A DNA stretch of 24,598 bases from Priapulus caudatus (Eukaryota > Priapulida > Priapulimorpha > Priapulimorphida > Priapulidae), in the NCBI RefSeq assembly GCF_000485595.1, contig NW_014577304.1, forward strand, positions 130,380-154,977, in the 5' to 3' direction. Made by a program: the position numbers and the translations under genes. Each line of letters begins with the position of its first letter. Position 1 is the first letter of the stretch. Below, one piece after another: positions 11,701 through 21,466 of this stretch. The notes under the pieces are model-generated. The model was not told where the DNA came from and did no database searches. It saw only the letters and a program-made list of their open reading frames with translations.

Positions 11701-12910
11701 AATGTTCATTCCGTGCCACGATAGGTCATGATATGTTCATCTCCCGTCACGATAGTCATTGATATGTTCATTCGCCCGTCACGAATAGTCCATGATACTG
11801 TTCATTCCCCGTACGATACGTCATGATGATGTTCATTCCGCCGTTCGCGATGTCATGGTAATGCTTCATTCCCGTCACGCATGTGCATCGATATGTTATC
11901 TCGCCCGTTACGATAGTCTGGTATGGTTCATGGTCCCCGTTCACGAGTCATGATCTGTGTCACTTCCGCGTCACGATAGTCATGATATGTTCATTCCCCG
12001 CCAGCGTAGTCATGGTATGTTCATTCCCGTCACGATAGTCATGTGATGATTTCATATCCCGCGTCACGATAGTCATGATATGTTCATTCCCCCGTTCACG
12101 ATAGTTCATGTTATGTTCATGTCCGTGTCAGCGAAGTCATGATATTCGATGTCGCCCGCGTCACGATAGTCAATCCTGATCATGTTCTATTCGCGCGCCA
12201 CGATCGTGCATGGCGGTATGGTTCATAGTCAGCCCGTGCACGATAGTCAGATATGTTCCATGGTTCCCGCGGCCCGTCCCGGATATACGCCAGTGCATGT
12301 ATCATGTCTCTGGTCCGCACCCCGTCACGGCCCGCCGATTAAGTCCAGTACATGATATGTTTCATGCGTCTCCCCGTCACGATAGTGAATGATATGTTCA
12401 TTCGTCTCCGTCACGATAGTCATGATATGTTTCTCATTCCCCGTTAGATAGCGTCCGGGTATGCTTCATCTCGCGCAGGAGTCACGAGTCATCGATATGT
12501 TCATAGCCTCCCTCACGATATCCATGGACTATGTTCATCTTGCCCCGCCAGACATCGGCATGATCTGTTCATTTCCCCCGCGTCACGGCGGTTCCGATAG
12601 TCATGGGATATTTCATTCGTCGTCACGTATAGTCGATGATATGTTAATTCCAGGCCTCGTCAGGTCGCGGCATAGTCTCATAGGATGTTCATTCCCGTTA
12701 CGGCCCGAGCAGTGGGATAGAGTCGATGCTATGTTCATTCCGGCGTCAACTATAGGTCATGATAGTGGTGTCATTCCCCTCCGTCACCATGAAGTCTGGA
12801 TGATGTTCATTCACCGTCACGAGTCGTCATATAATGTTCACGCTCCGCCGTCAGCGAAAAGTCCAGTGCTATGTTCATTTCCTCGTAGCGATAGTCACGG
12901 TATGTTATTC
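8784..12910. repeat. 30-bp minisatellite array, roughly 135 units, in the SH3-gene intron
   Basis: The consensus unit has three parts: GTCACGATA, then GTCATGATA, then TGTTCATTCCCC, making 9+9+12 bp. The first two parts differ at one base, so the unit itself arose from an internal 9-bp duplication. The array starts near GGTCACGATAGTCATG at 8784 and fades out near 12910, with the most degraded copies after about 12200. Almost every unit carries scattered small insertions, deletions or substitutions. No spacers separate the units, so it is not a CRISPR array. The whole array sits between the SH3-gene exons at 6883-6996 and 14652-14738. Confidence 0.95.
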
Positions 12911-13395
12911 GTCATCCGTTTGTTACCCGTTCGAACAGTGCGCGCTTGTTCGCCCATGAACTGCAACCGTTGTTTCTGTCGCAGGCTTAGCCTTCGTCCG
13001 TTAGTATCTGGGGGGCTTCCTACTTAGTAATGTCTCTCTGAATACAGGCTAAGACAGAGTCCGTGCACTTAGCTCAGAGCGACCGTGAATTCAATTCTGC
13101 GAGGATGGTTATTATTGAACTAACTGTGTAATTTCACAATCTCTCTCTCTTAATATTTATATTATTATTATGTATTATCTAATTATATTGTTACTATCTC
13201 ACATTATTCTATTTCTATATTATTACTGGCATATACTACGTATTTTATTTTATTATACTCATAAGACGCAGATTATTGTCCTCCACTACCCTTCGCAAGC
13301 TCGATGTCTGTGCGTGTAGCGTATATGAAAGAGAAATAGAGAGACATTAATCCCTATTCTGCGAGAGGTATCGAGAGGAGTTGAAAGAGCAAGGA
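12911..13395. other. Gene-less stretch, intronic unique DNA
   Basis: No gene is supported. The sequence is moderately GC-rich to about 13110, then AT-rich. Nothing beyond small inverted words was seen. Confidence 0.5.
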
Positions 13396-13397
13396 AT

Positions 13398-13683
13398 ATA
13401 TATATATATATACTATAATATATATATATAGTATAATTATGATAGAGAGAGAGAGAGAGAGCGAGATGAGAGAGAAGAGAGACGATAGATAGATAGATAG
13501 ATAGCATCGATAAGATAGATAGATAGCGTTAGATAGATAGATAGAAGTAGATAGATAGATAGAGTAGATAGATAGATAGGATAGATAGATAGATAGATAG
13601 ATAGATAGTATAGATAGATAGAATTTGACCGAGATGTAGAGAGAAACACCACAGAAAATAGCGAGAGAGAGAGTGAGAGAGAG

Positions 13684-13742
<59 letters not shown>
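13398..13742. repeat. Compound AT, GATA and GA microsatellites
   Basis: AT runs at 13398-13432 are followed by GA, then interrupted (GATA)n at about 13487-13622, then GA to 13742. Ser-Leu and Tyr-Leu-Ser-Ile open frames on the minus strand are repeat translations. The unique stretch 13743-13935 shows no gene. Confidence 0.95.
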
Positions 13743-13745
<3 letters not shown>

Positions 13746-13937
13746 CGGTCTGGCAATTAGATTCTCGTTAATAATTCTAAAGCTCAACACTTCTTCCTAA
13801 GTGGGCGCGCCTGCTGACTAATGGGGTTTACATACCGCTGAGACGTATTTGAATTTCTGTACAGTCGTTAAAATCGGGATTACGGCTGTAAATGAGTTTT
13901 CAGGCAACGATTAGGAAAGTAGGACAGTGACAATCGT

Positions 13938-13970
13938 ATCTCTTTCTCTCTATCCTCTCTCTCTCGCGCG

Positions 13971-14011
<41 letters not shown>

Positions 14012-14320
14012 TCTTTTTCTCCCTCTCTTTCTTTCTTTTTTCTCGTTCTCTCTCTCTCTCTCTTCCATTCTCTTTCTAACTTTCTCTCTCCCATTCTCTT
14101 TCTAACTCTTTCTCTCTCTATCAAACTATCTATCTTCCTCCTTCTAACACACTCTCTCTCTCTCTCTCTTGCAGACTCTCTCTGTCTCTCATTCTCTTTC
14201 CTTCTCTTTCTAACTCTCTCTCTATCTATCGATCCATCTATTTTCCTCTCTCCAACTCTCTTCCATCTCTCTCTCACTCTATCTCTCGCTCTCTCTCTCC
14301 CTATTTTTCTTCTCTTCCCT
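13938..14320. repeat. CT-rich microsatellite / polypyrimidine tract
   Basis: Long CT runs are broken by CTTT and CTATC words, with a CGCGCGCGC interruption near 13967. Plus-strand Ser-Leu frames and minus-strand Arg-Glu frames are repeat translations. AT/CT-rich unique sequence with no gene fills 14321-14600. Confidence 0.95.
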
Positions 14321-14600
14321 AACCTCACACAGAATAGGATCAATATTTCTCCATCTTATTCATACACTCCCACGCAGTACTGCACCGAGTAGTCTACAAC
14401 TACGACAAACTGCCACCTACGTCTCCAACCCTATCTCACGTTGAAGATCTACTTCTACATGCACCCAATCCCTCGCATTTTTAACTCTTTTTCTCTCACT
14501 CTCCCACTTTTGTTAACACTCCTCCATTGCACCCGACATTTATTTCTCTTCTAAACATATACGCATTTCGTATTCACGTTCGTGTACACGTTGTTGCGTA

Positions 14601-14633
14601 ATCGATGGTTGCTCAATACGACTATCCATCGAT
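14601..14633. other. Inverted repeat beside a predicted 5' splice site
   Basis: ATCGATGG at 14601-14608 and CCATCGAT at 14626-14633 form 8-bp perfect arms around a 17-nt loop. In the minus-strand transcript the hairpin begins about 18 nt after the donor of the 14652-14738 exon. Confidence 0.5.
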
Positions 14634-14651
14634 CGATCTCAAGAACCGTAC

Positions 14652-14738
14652 CTTGGCTAGCTTTTTCAGCGTGAGCACTGTGTTTTCCTTGTCTTCCTCG
14701 TCGCTCCAGTGAATAGGGCTGAGCCCTCTATCCACAGT
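14652..14738 (-). CDS. Two-SH3-domain scaffold protein, internal exon (87 nt)
   Basis: The exon encodes 29 residues (TVDRGLSPIHWSDEEDKENT, then VLTLKKLAK). The donor GCCAAG|GTACGG is good. The acceptor GTGTCCGTGCAG is weaker, with a poor pyrimidine tract. Both ends are phase 0, matching the 15077-15306 exon before it and the 6883-6996 exon after it. The acidic-then-basic composition has no domain I recognise. The frame stays open upstream of the chosen acceptor, so an earlier acceptor is possible. The 7.65 kb intron that follows contains the 30-bp minisatellite. Confidence 0.55.
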
Positions 14739-15076
14739 CTGCACGGACACGTCGGCCGGTAGACCTGACGACGGCAGCGCCCTCTTCTCCACGTGACCAT
14801 CCCACACGCCGCCATGTTGGTCGCGCGTCGCAGGTGGCGCCACCGTTGCTGCGTCGGGCCAAACATCGATGGCGCGCTCGGCGAACGTAACGCTGTGTAA
14901 CTAAAGTGAAAAGAAGCGGTGCGGGGGAGGTATAGATGGTTGCCAACCGCCTCATGACCCCACATAACTGCCATCGCAAATAGATGGGGCGAGTCTAGAT
15001 CTTAGGCATGTGTGTGACTACGGCCGATGGCGATTTTAGAGTTTGCAGCTGGTTGCCAAGGAAACGAGAAGAATAC
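14739..15076 (-). promoter_or_regulatory. CpG-rich intron with YY1-like CATGGCGGC motif, possible internal promoter
   Basis: The minus strand reads ACCAACATGGCGGCGTG near 14807-14823. CATGGCGGC-type words around a start codon are typical of CpG-island promoters bound by YY1 in animals. The ATG at this site gives a 49-codon frame out of register with the SH3 exons. On the plus strand the same site reads GCCGCCATG, followed by a short 30-codon frame. An alternative promoter is an inference only. Confidence 0.3.
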
Positions 15077-15306
15077 CTGAGAGGTACTGAATGCCGGACC
15101 GGGGCGTGGCAGTTTCTGCTTCCTGTCTGTGTGCAAGGACTCCAGGGAACGGGCCCGTCTGGATGCTTCCGACCTCTTTCCGGGACTGAATCCGTAAATC
15201 TCGTCCCGCTTCGGCTTCCTGCCGCGAGAGGCGCTGTCGTAGGTGTCGCCCTGTGTTGAGTACGGGTTCGGAACGACCGAACCTTTTTTCTTAGGAGCCG
15301 AGGTTC
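15077..15306 (-). CDS. Two-SH3-domain scaffold protein, upstream exon (230 nt)
   Basis: This open exon has no ATG and is therefore easy to miss. It starts after a textbook acceptor (CTTTCTTTTTTTAG, with a CTAAC branch-point-like word about 24 nt upstream) and ends at CAG|GTATTC. It contributes two bases to a split codon (phase 1 on entry), then 76 codons, leaving in phase 0. The peptide is basic and polar, with PKKKGS and RKPKRD clusters that could act as nuclear-localisation or membrane-contact patches. RRARSLES is a good basophilic-kinase (RRxS) site. A Pro-rich end, LPRPGPAFSTSQ, joins the next exon. No globular domain is visible. Coding of earlier exons is unknown. Confidence 0.7.
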
Positions 15307-15316
15307 CTAAAAAAAG
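15283..15316 (-). promoter_or_regulatory. Hairpin enclosing the 3' splice site
   Basis: On the minus strand CTTTTTTTAGGA (15316-15305) can pair with TCCTAAGAAAAAAG (15296-15283) around an 8-nt loop. The acceptor AG and its pyrimidine tract lie in one arm, and the first codons of the exon in the other. Confidence 0.55.
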
Positions 15317-15544
15317 AAAGATTGGCCGCCGTTAGATGCAGTTGTAGATACATGGGTGAATATTGAAGGAGAGCGGAGAAATACTGGCGAGAAATTGCTG
15401 CACGTAGCTGTTTGTCAACCATATAAGTAACGAAGATAAGCCGATATGAAATAATGCAGTTCACTTGGTTCTTTTGCCCCCCACGCATTGCTACTCTCTC
15501 TCGCGCTGTATCTCGTCTCTCTCTTTCTTCTCTCTCTCTGTCTT

Positions 15545-15570
15545 TGTGTGTGTGTGTGTGTGTGTGTGTG
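15545..15570. repeat. (GT)n microsatellite with GT/GC-rich extension
   Basis: A clean GT run is followed by GTGC-rich DNA to about 15680. Cys/Val open frames here are repeat translations. Confidence 0.85.
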
Positions 15571-15745
15571 CCGCGGCGCGTGGGACGGCTGCCGTGCGTC
15601 GTGCGCTTGGGTGCGTGCGGATGGGTGGGTGCGTGCGTGTGTGTGTGGTGTGCTGTGCGTCTGCTGTGTGTGCGTCTTCGTGGCGTTCGTCTCTCTTTCC
15701 TGGCTGATCATATGATGATCAGTGGATGATGGCGAGATCACATAC

Positions 15746-15808
15746 CATGCCGTCGTCAGCACCCACAGGCTCGTCCCTGTCCTGTCGCGCTATCGAGCGT
15801 GTCGCCAT
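15746..15808 (-). CDS. Candidate first coding exon, minus strand
   Basis: ATG lies at 15808 in a strong context, GCTAAAATGGCGACACG, which also resembles a YY1-type start element. It opens 21 codons (MATRSIARQDRDEPVGADDG, then M) up to a fair donor ATG|GTATGT. It lies 440 bp upstream of the 15306 exon on the same strand, which suggests the SH3-gene start. However, this donor is phase 0, whereas the next exon needs phase 1. A poorer phase-1 donor (GTGG|GTGCTG) lies a few codons earlier. It may instead belong to another transcript, or an exon may be missing. Confidence 0.3.
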
Positions 15809-15865
15809 TTTAGCAGACGCTTCAGGTCGCACCTTTGACACCAACATACATACGTACCACGGCCA

Positions 15866-16215
<350 letters not shown>

Positions 16216-16559
16216 ACACCATCGCTCCTCGCCCTCGTTTTTTCTTTCTCTATCTTACTCTCTCTTGCTCTCTGTTACACACGAACGCGCATACCATGCG
16301 TGCAGCTACCGTTACCACAGACAGGCTACCACACCAGAATCTAAAATCGCCACCGTCCGAGCACCACAATCACAGGTAATGCAATTTCACGTGCGAGGGC
16401 ACATCGTGACACGACCTTTAGGATGGACACTTGCGTGCGGGCCGGAAGAAAGAATCGACACGGCGAAGTCATACATGATCCCCATAAATCAGAATCAGGT
16501 AACTTCACCAATGGCCACCTAGGCGGGTCGACCACCCAGCCGCCCGGTAGTATCTCTCT

Positions 16560-16830
16560 GTTTGCATCTCACTAATTATGCGTCATTGGCCACTAAGATA
16601 GCTGTTAACATATCCGTACACGTTACTAATTGTGTAGGCTGGAGGTGGGTGGTACAAAACCAAGGCGCGTAATATCGCCCCCCGCATACTGGCCGACAAA
16701 GGTAATTAGAAAACGCCTTAAACTACACTTCTCATTAGCCGCTAATGAGACAGTACTGATGATGTTCGCCCATCGAGGGCCACGACCCCATAAATATCAG
16801 CCAGCGACAGAGCAATTAGCAGTTTAACAC
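16560..16830. promoter_or_regulatory. Candidate enhancer with clustered homeodomain-type sites
   Basis: In 250 bp of unique sequence there are TAATTA at 16573 and 16703, TAATTG at 16627, CAATTAG at 16813, and a perfect palindrome CTCATTAGC-C-GCTAATGAG at 16731-16749. TAAT cores are the classical homeodomain target and palindromic pairs suit dimers. Function is inferred; no gene is supported in 16212-17190. Confidence 0.3.
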
Positions 16831-17192
16831 TGCCGGCAATACGGCATATTTCTTTACATCACCCCTGTTCGGCTACAGACTGCTCTGTCCATCTCTGCTG
16901 TAATCGCTATGAAATTGTTGCGGTAACTAGAAATACATCGCCCGACCGGACGGATAAGCGATTCTTTATCTCTCGGCTCCGGCGTCATTTTCTATGACAA
17001 AGGTCCGCGTTTCCGCTTCACTCGTTTCGCGTCCCGACCAATCATATCGCGCGAAAACCGCAAATAGTAAAACTTTGATCTGCGAAAACCTAAATCGCTA
17101 GATTGTTACATGGATTGACATTTCCAACCCTAAGTTATTATCACAAAATAATTCCTGTCGATGAATTATCTTACACGATTTATGGCCTCCTA

Positions 17193-17594
17193 TTAAATAT
17201 TTAAGTCTCTGCTTTGTTCTCTAATCCTGAGATATCCGTCACATAGCCAGCCTTCTATATTTTCTAGCCGTCGCTCCCATATCCATTCAAAAATACCTGT
17301 GTATGCCCACCCGGGGAATGCTGCCAGTCTGCTACGCCTTAAGGTACGATGATTGACGTATCTATAAAACGTAGAAACGACACTGAAAAGACTTTCTTTC
17401 ACTTCTAAACGAGGGCAGAGGTTATAGATGTGATCGGTATATACGATACACATCTCGGCCATTCGCGCCGAAGTGCGATCCCCCTCAGCTGTTCCTACTA
17501 CCTCAGCCTCCAGGTAGTCTGCTGCTGCTGGTGGGGGAGGCAGAACTATAGCAGTGGCAGCTGCAGTAGCTGATAACAACAACAACAACAACAA
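17193..17594 (-). CDS. Doubtful open frame or exon, minus strand
   Basis: The minus-strand frame is open for about 133 codons to a TAA at 17193. The N-terminal Leu run comes from a TTG microsatellite and there is no ATG there. The first ATG lies near 17461 (MAEMCIVYTDHIYNLC). A pyrimidine-rich acceptor-like TTCTGCCTCCCCCACCAG lies near 17530, so this could be a 3' exon. It shows no recognisable domain, no clear poly(A) signal, and no proven link to the SH3 gene. Chance cannot be excluded. Confidence 0.2.
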   Translation of the reverse strand: MLLLLLLSATAAATAIVLPPPPAAADYLEAEVVGTAEGDRTSARMAEMCIVYTDHIYNLCPRLEVKESLFSVVSTFYRYVNHRTLRRSRLAAFPGWAYTGIFEWIWERRLENIEGWLCDGYLRIREQSRDLNI

Positions 17595-17633
17595 CTGCGA
17601 TCACGCGTGAGCATGCATGCACGCATCGACGTG

Positions 17634-17896
17634 CACTCACACGACACACACACGCGCGCGCGCGCGCACGCACACAAACACATACACACGCCGAGCCAGC
17701 ACACACACACACAAGGACCACCACGCACGCACACAAACACATACACACGCGCAGCGCACACACCACACATCGAACACACACGCAACACACACACACACAC
17801 GACACACACACACACACACCACACACACACACACACGCACACACATCACAACACCAGGGACACCACACCACACACAACAAACACACACACACACAA

Positions 17897-17944
<48 letters not shown>

Positions 17945-17973
17945 ACACACACACACACCACACACACACACAG

Positions 17974-18004
<31 letters not shown>

Positions 18005-18029
18005 CACACAACACAGAGACACACACACA

Positions 18030-18067
<38 letters not shown>

Positions 18068-18091
18068 CCACACACACACACACACACACAC
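17634..18091. repeat. Long (CA)n array with ACC interruptions and a CG core
   Basis: About 450 bp of CA-rich repeat, with a CGCGCGCGCG block near 17653 that favours Z-DNA. Open frames of Thr-His (plus) and Cys-Val (minus) across it are repeat translations. Unique DNA at 18092-18590 holds no supported gene, only an isolated 62-codon frame at 18354. Confidence 0.95.
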
Positions 18092-18594
18092 GGTTGGGCG
18101 AACAATGACGTCCGTGTGCCGATATAGTATAATAGCACGTACACACCGGCATAACGATTCGTATTATGTCTCAGCATCCACGCCCACAGAACAGCGCGCG
18201 CATAAACACATGTAGATTCGCGTACGGCATTCATGCATTCCCATATATTCCTCTTGAATTCGAGCGACCGATTCGAACGGCCCGTTTTCACATGTAAAAT
18301 CAGTTTGTCGTCTCAAGCTGTGCGTTAGTTATGATTCATGCGTCGATGAAAGCATGGCCGGGAACTCTCCACACGTGAAACTGATCCCCCACGTTCACAC
18401 AATAAGCGCATTACGACGCTGCATTATTAACAAAGCGCGCTGGGTACAATACATACATTACAGGAGCGGCCCCCGGTCCCCCACCTGCGCGAGTCGCCAA
18501 CCTTCTGCGTACGTTAGCTACGCGGGTGTACGCGCCTGCTAGAGCTGCGACCTAGAACGTCTGGGTCAGTTCTGTTTAAATCCGACGCAGAGTT

Positions 18595-19785
18595 CTACAT
18601 ACATCTAACATCTAACATGACATAACAGAACAGAACATCAGCGATGTATATAACTATATAGCTTACTTATAGTAATTACTCCAGTAACTAATATCTATTT
18701 TCTATTTACACTCCTGATAATCATAACAATAGACATATAACATAACATACACATAACATTAACCATAACATAACATAACATAACATACATAACATAACAT
18801 AACATAACATAAACTATAACATAATCACTCAACATACATAAACATAACACTAACATAACATAACATAACATAACATCACACATCTAACATAACATAACAT
18901 GAACATATATCATAACATAGACATAGCCACTAACACACATAACATAACATAAGCATAACATACATACCCCAAACATAAGCATAAACCATAAGCATAACAT
19001 CAACATAACATAACATAAAACACAAAACAACATAACATAAACATAACATAACATAACATAAATAACATAACGCATAACATAACGATAACTAACATAACAT
19101 AAACATAATCATAACATAGCATTGAACACACACAACACAACACACATAACATAACATAATCATTAACATAACATAACGACACATCAACCATACATAACAT
19201 AACATAACATTTACCATAATCATAACATAACATTACACATAACATAACATAACATTAACATAACATCAAACATACATAACATAACACAACACAACATAAC
19301 ATAACATACTAACATACATAAACATAAACACGAACAATAACATAAACATACATAACATAACCACAACAACAAATTGAACATAAAACAATAACAATAACAT
19401 AACATAACATAACCATACATACATAAACATAACATAACATAACATAACATAACATCAACATAACATAAACGACAACACAAACATAACATAACATAACATA
19501 CATCAAACCAATAACATAACATAACACAACATAACATAACATAACATAACATACGTAACGTAACGTAACCATACAAACATAACATAACGATAACATAACA
19601 TAACATTAACATAACATAAACAAAATAACATAACATCAACATAACATAACATAACATAACATAACATACTAACATACCATAACATAACATAACATAACAT
19701 AACATACATAACATACATAACATACATAACATACATAACATAACATACATAACATAACATAACATAACATAGCATAAACATCCCT
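18595..19785. repeat. (ACATA)n pentanucleotide array, about 1.2 kb
   Basis: Tandem AACAT/AACATA words cover the stretch, with pure runs at about 18770-18820 and 19640-19760 and many indel-bearing or degenerate units between. Minus-strand frames rich in Met-Leu-Cys-Tyr-Val are repeat translations. Confidence 0.95.
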
Positions 19786-19799
19786 CTAACAGCTAACGC

Positions 19800-20020
19800 A
19801 CCAGAAACAACGTATGGTGCGCGGGTACAGGTTCATGGGGAAAGCGCTGCCCGGACCTCACCCTCTATCAGAGAAAGGCACGGCAGGGAAGAGCCTCGGG
19901 GGCACTACTAGAAAGCTACGGGGCCCTCCCTCTGCCCTCCACCCCCCCGGATGCCCGACCAGCCCTCCCTTACAAAGGAGCGGATGTCGCGTGAGTTAGG
20001 GATTGCACTGGGGCGCCACC
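19800..20020. other. GC-rich unique block, no supported gene
   Basis: A plus-strand frame of 61 codons at 19814-19999 is open but has no domain I know. A GTGAGT donor-like word lies at 19991. The abrupt GC-rich composition next to the ACATA array could mark a promoter flank or an old repeat copy. Confidence 0.3.
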
Positions 20021-20029
20021 AAGTGTCAG

Positions 20030-20320
20030 AAGTGACGCCAATTATTGCGTAATGCTGTTTCCGATACGCAACCGCCGCCATTGTAATAGTCCGCCGACGT
20101 TAACAATTGTCAATGGAACTCGTTTACCGTGTAATAAAAACAGTTAATGCAAATCTGACGTTGGGCTAATTCTCGAGACGCAACTCGCGATAAAGAAAAT
20201 CTACACGTCACTGCGCATGCGCTGACAGCTGATGAAAACCCTCGGGCGAAATCTGTTCTCCATTGTGGAGAAAATTACGCTGATTTCTTATAAAAGAGTC
20301 TGTCCTGTAGACTAATGGGT
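20030..20320 (+). promoter_or_regulatory. Candidate promoter/enhancer with NRF1-, octamer- and TATA-like sites
   Basis: Visible sites are the octamer ATGCAAAT at 20147-20154, the NRF1-type palindrome TGCGCATGCGC at 20212-20222, followed by TGACAGCTGA, an inverted repeat TTCTCCA-TTG-TGGAGAA at 20256-20272, and TATAAAAG at 20289-20296. No start codon or exon follows convincingly within 300 bp. The reading is by motif only. Confidence 0.3.
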
Positions 20321-20489
20321 CTCAGAAAACGCTGTACAATATCTACGCTAAACTCTAATCTGAATTAGATGATTTTCGTCGTGGCGCGTTGGCCATTGTG
20401 TGCGCTATTCAAGCTGACCGCCTGCTAGGTCGCGAATTATGCTCCTGTCTGTCACCGAGATAGAGCAAAAGCGACGTAAGCAACGATAG

Positions 20490-20800
20490 TTTAGAACGAG
20501 AGGGCAGAGAGAGATCCGAGAAAGATGACGGGACCGAGAGACAAGAGATGAGAGATAGAGTTGAGAGAGACAGGAGTCTTTGAGCGCCGCAGAAAGAAGA
20601 AAGAGCGAGTACGAGGAGAGATGAAGCGAGAAAGAGCGAGAAAGAGAGAGAGGAGAGGAGAGAGTGGGAACGAGAGAAACAAAAAAAGAGAGGGTCGGAG
20701 AGCCGGTGGTGAGGCGGAGACAAGTAATAAAAAAATTGGATGCCATGCAGAAGAGCCGAGAGAGGGATAAAGGAGGGGTAAAAGAAATAAGAGAGAGGGG
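20490..20800. repeat. Purine-rich GA/GAGAA low-complexity tract
   Basis: The plus strand is dominated by GAGAGA and AAAGAG words. Arg-Glu (plus) and Ser-Leu (minus) open frames follow from it. The AT-rich gap 20801-20930 shows no gene. Confidence 0.8.
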
Positions 20801-21059
20801 ACGGCCGTGATGAGCGTACGCGTAATTAAGTATATTATATTCTTATATTTATATTAATGAGTATTTTCACTAATCAATCCAGTTATTAACAATCAGAAAA
20901 GCATAATACACCCAATCTTTGTTCTTGCCCGCCGCCACCGCGCTCCCGTAATCTACAATGTCTATCCACGCCCGCAAGTCACGCACGAGCCCGGCGCCTC
21001 CCCCACTCAGTCCCCCAGAGATCCCCCTGACGTGCGCCACGGCTACGCCCCACTCAGTG

Positions 21060-21245
21060 CGTCTCTCCTATCTTCCTCTCTCCCCTTCTCCCCTTCTTCC
21101 CCTCCTTGCCGCTCTCCCCTTCTCGCCCTCTCCCCGTACTCCCGCCTGCGCCCCCTCGCCCCTGCTCCTCTCCCCCTCCTCCCTCTTTCCTGTCTCCCCT
21201 CTCTTCGCCTCTCCAAATCTCCGCTCTCTCCCCTCTCCGTCCACA
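21060..21245. repeat. Pyrimidine-rich CTCTCCCC low-complexity tract
   Basis: Imperfect CTCTCC/CCTTCTCCCC words make the surrounding plus-strand frame of 170 codons Pro/Ser/Leu-rich. I do not accept that frame as a gene. Confidence 0.75.
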
Positions 21246-21439
21246 GCGACTCCCCCGCCCTCCCTGTTGACAACACTAATGCGGCATGATCTGTCGTCGT
21301 CCGGCGCGCAGTCCCACGCTGTGACAATGGGCCACGGCAGCGCCGTCACGTTCGCATTAGTCTCTGCGACGTTCAACGGTCGCGCGGCGAGGACTCTTCC
21401 CGCGCGCGGCTTTCACGAGCCACGGGCGCGGCGGCGGCC

Positions 21440-21466
21440 ATGCAGAGCGCAGCGGCGAGCAGACAG
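21440..21466 (+). CDS. Candidate first coding exon of a plus-strand gene
   Basis: In a CpG-rich stretch (about 21290-21470), ATG at 21440 has the strong context GCGGCGGCCATGC. It opens nine codons (MQSAAASRQ), which end at a good donor CAG|GTAAAT in phase 0. The rest of the gene would be downstream, in or beyond the window; I found no partner exon. The CATG at this site is palindromic, so a minus-strand ATG (MAAAAPVARESR...) of 22 codons overlaps it and is the rival reading. Product unknown. Confidence 0.35.

Noticed and set aside
8784-12910. CRISPR-like 30-bp repeats
   Set aside because: Units are directly contiguous with no unique spacers, the host sequence is eukaryotic and intronic, and no cas-like gene is present.
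12461-13027. Plus-strand 188-codon open frame
   Set aside because: Most of it is translated 30-bp minisatellite kept open because the unit is a multiple of three with a stop-free frame.
16423-16498. Possible 76-nt plus-strand exon between CCTTTAG and CAG|GTAACT
   Set aside because: Splice words are acceptable but no partner exon or conserved peptide was seen; chance pairing is likely.
17503-18291. 262-codon Cys-Val frame and opposing Thr-His frames
   Set aside because: Translations of the (CA)n array on opposite strands.
18354-18542. 62-codon ATG frame in fair start context
   Set aside because: No domain, no promoter and no splice support; length is within chance for this composition.
18540-18600. 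tRNA- or SINE-like box B resemblance (GTTTAAATCC)
   Set aside because: The word does not match the GGTTCRANNCC consensus and no A box or cloverleaf is visible upstream.
19220-19781. Met-Leu-Cys-Tyr-Val minus-strand frames
   Set aside because: Translations of the ACATA pentanucleotide array.
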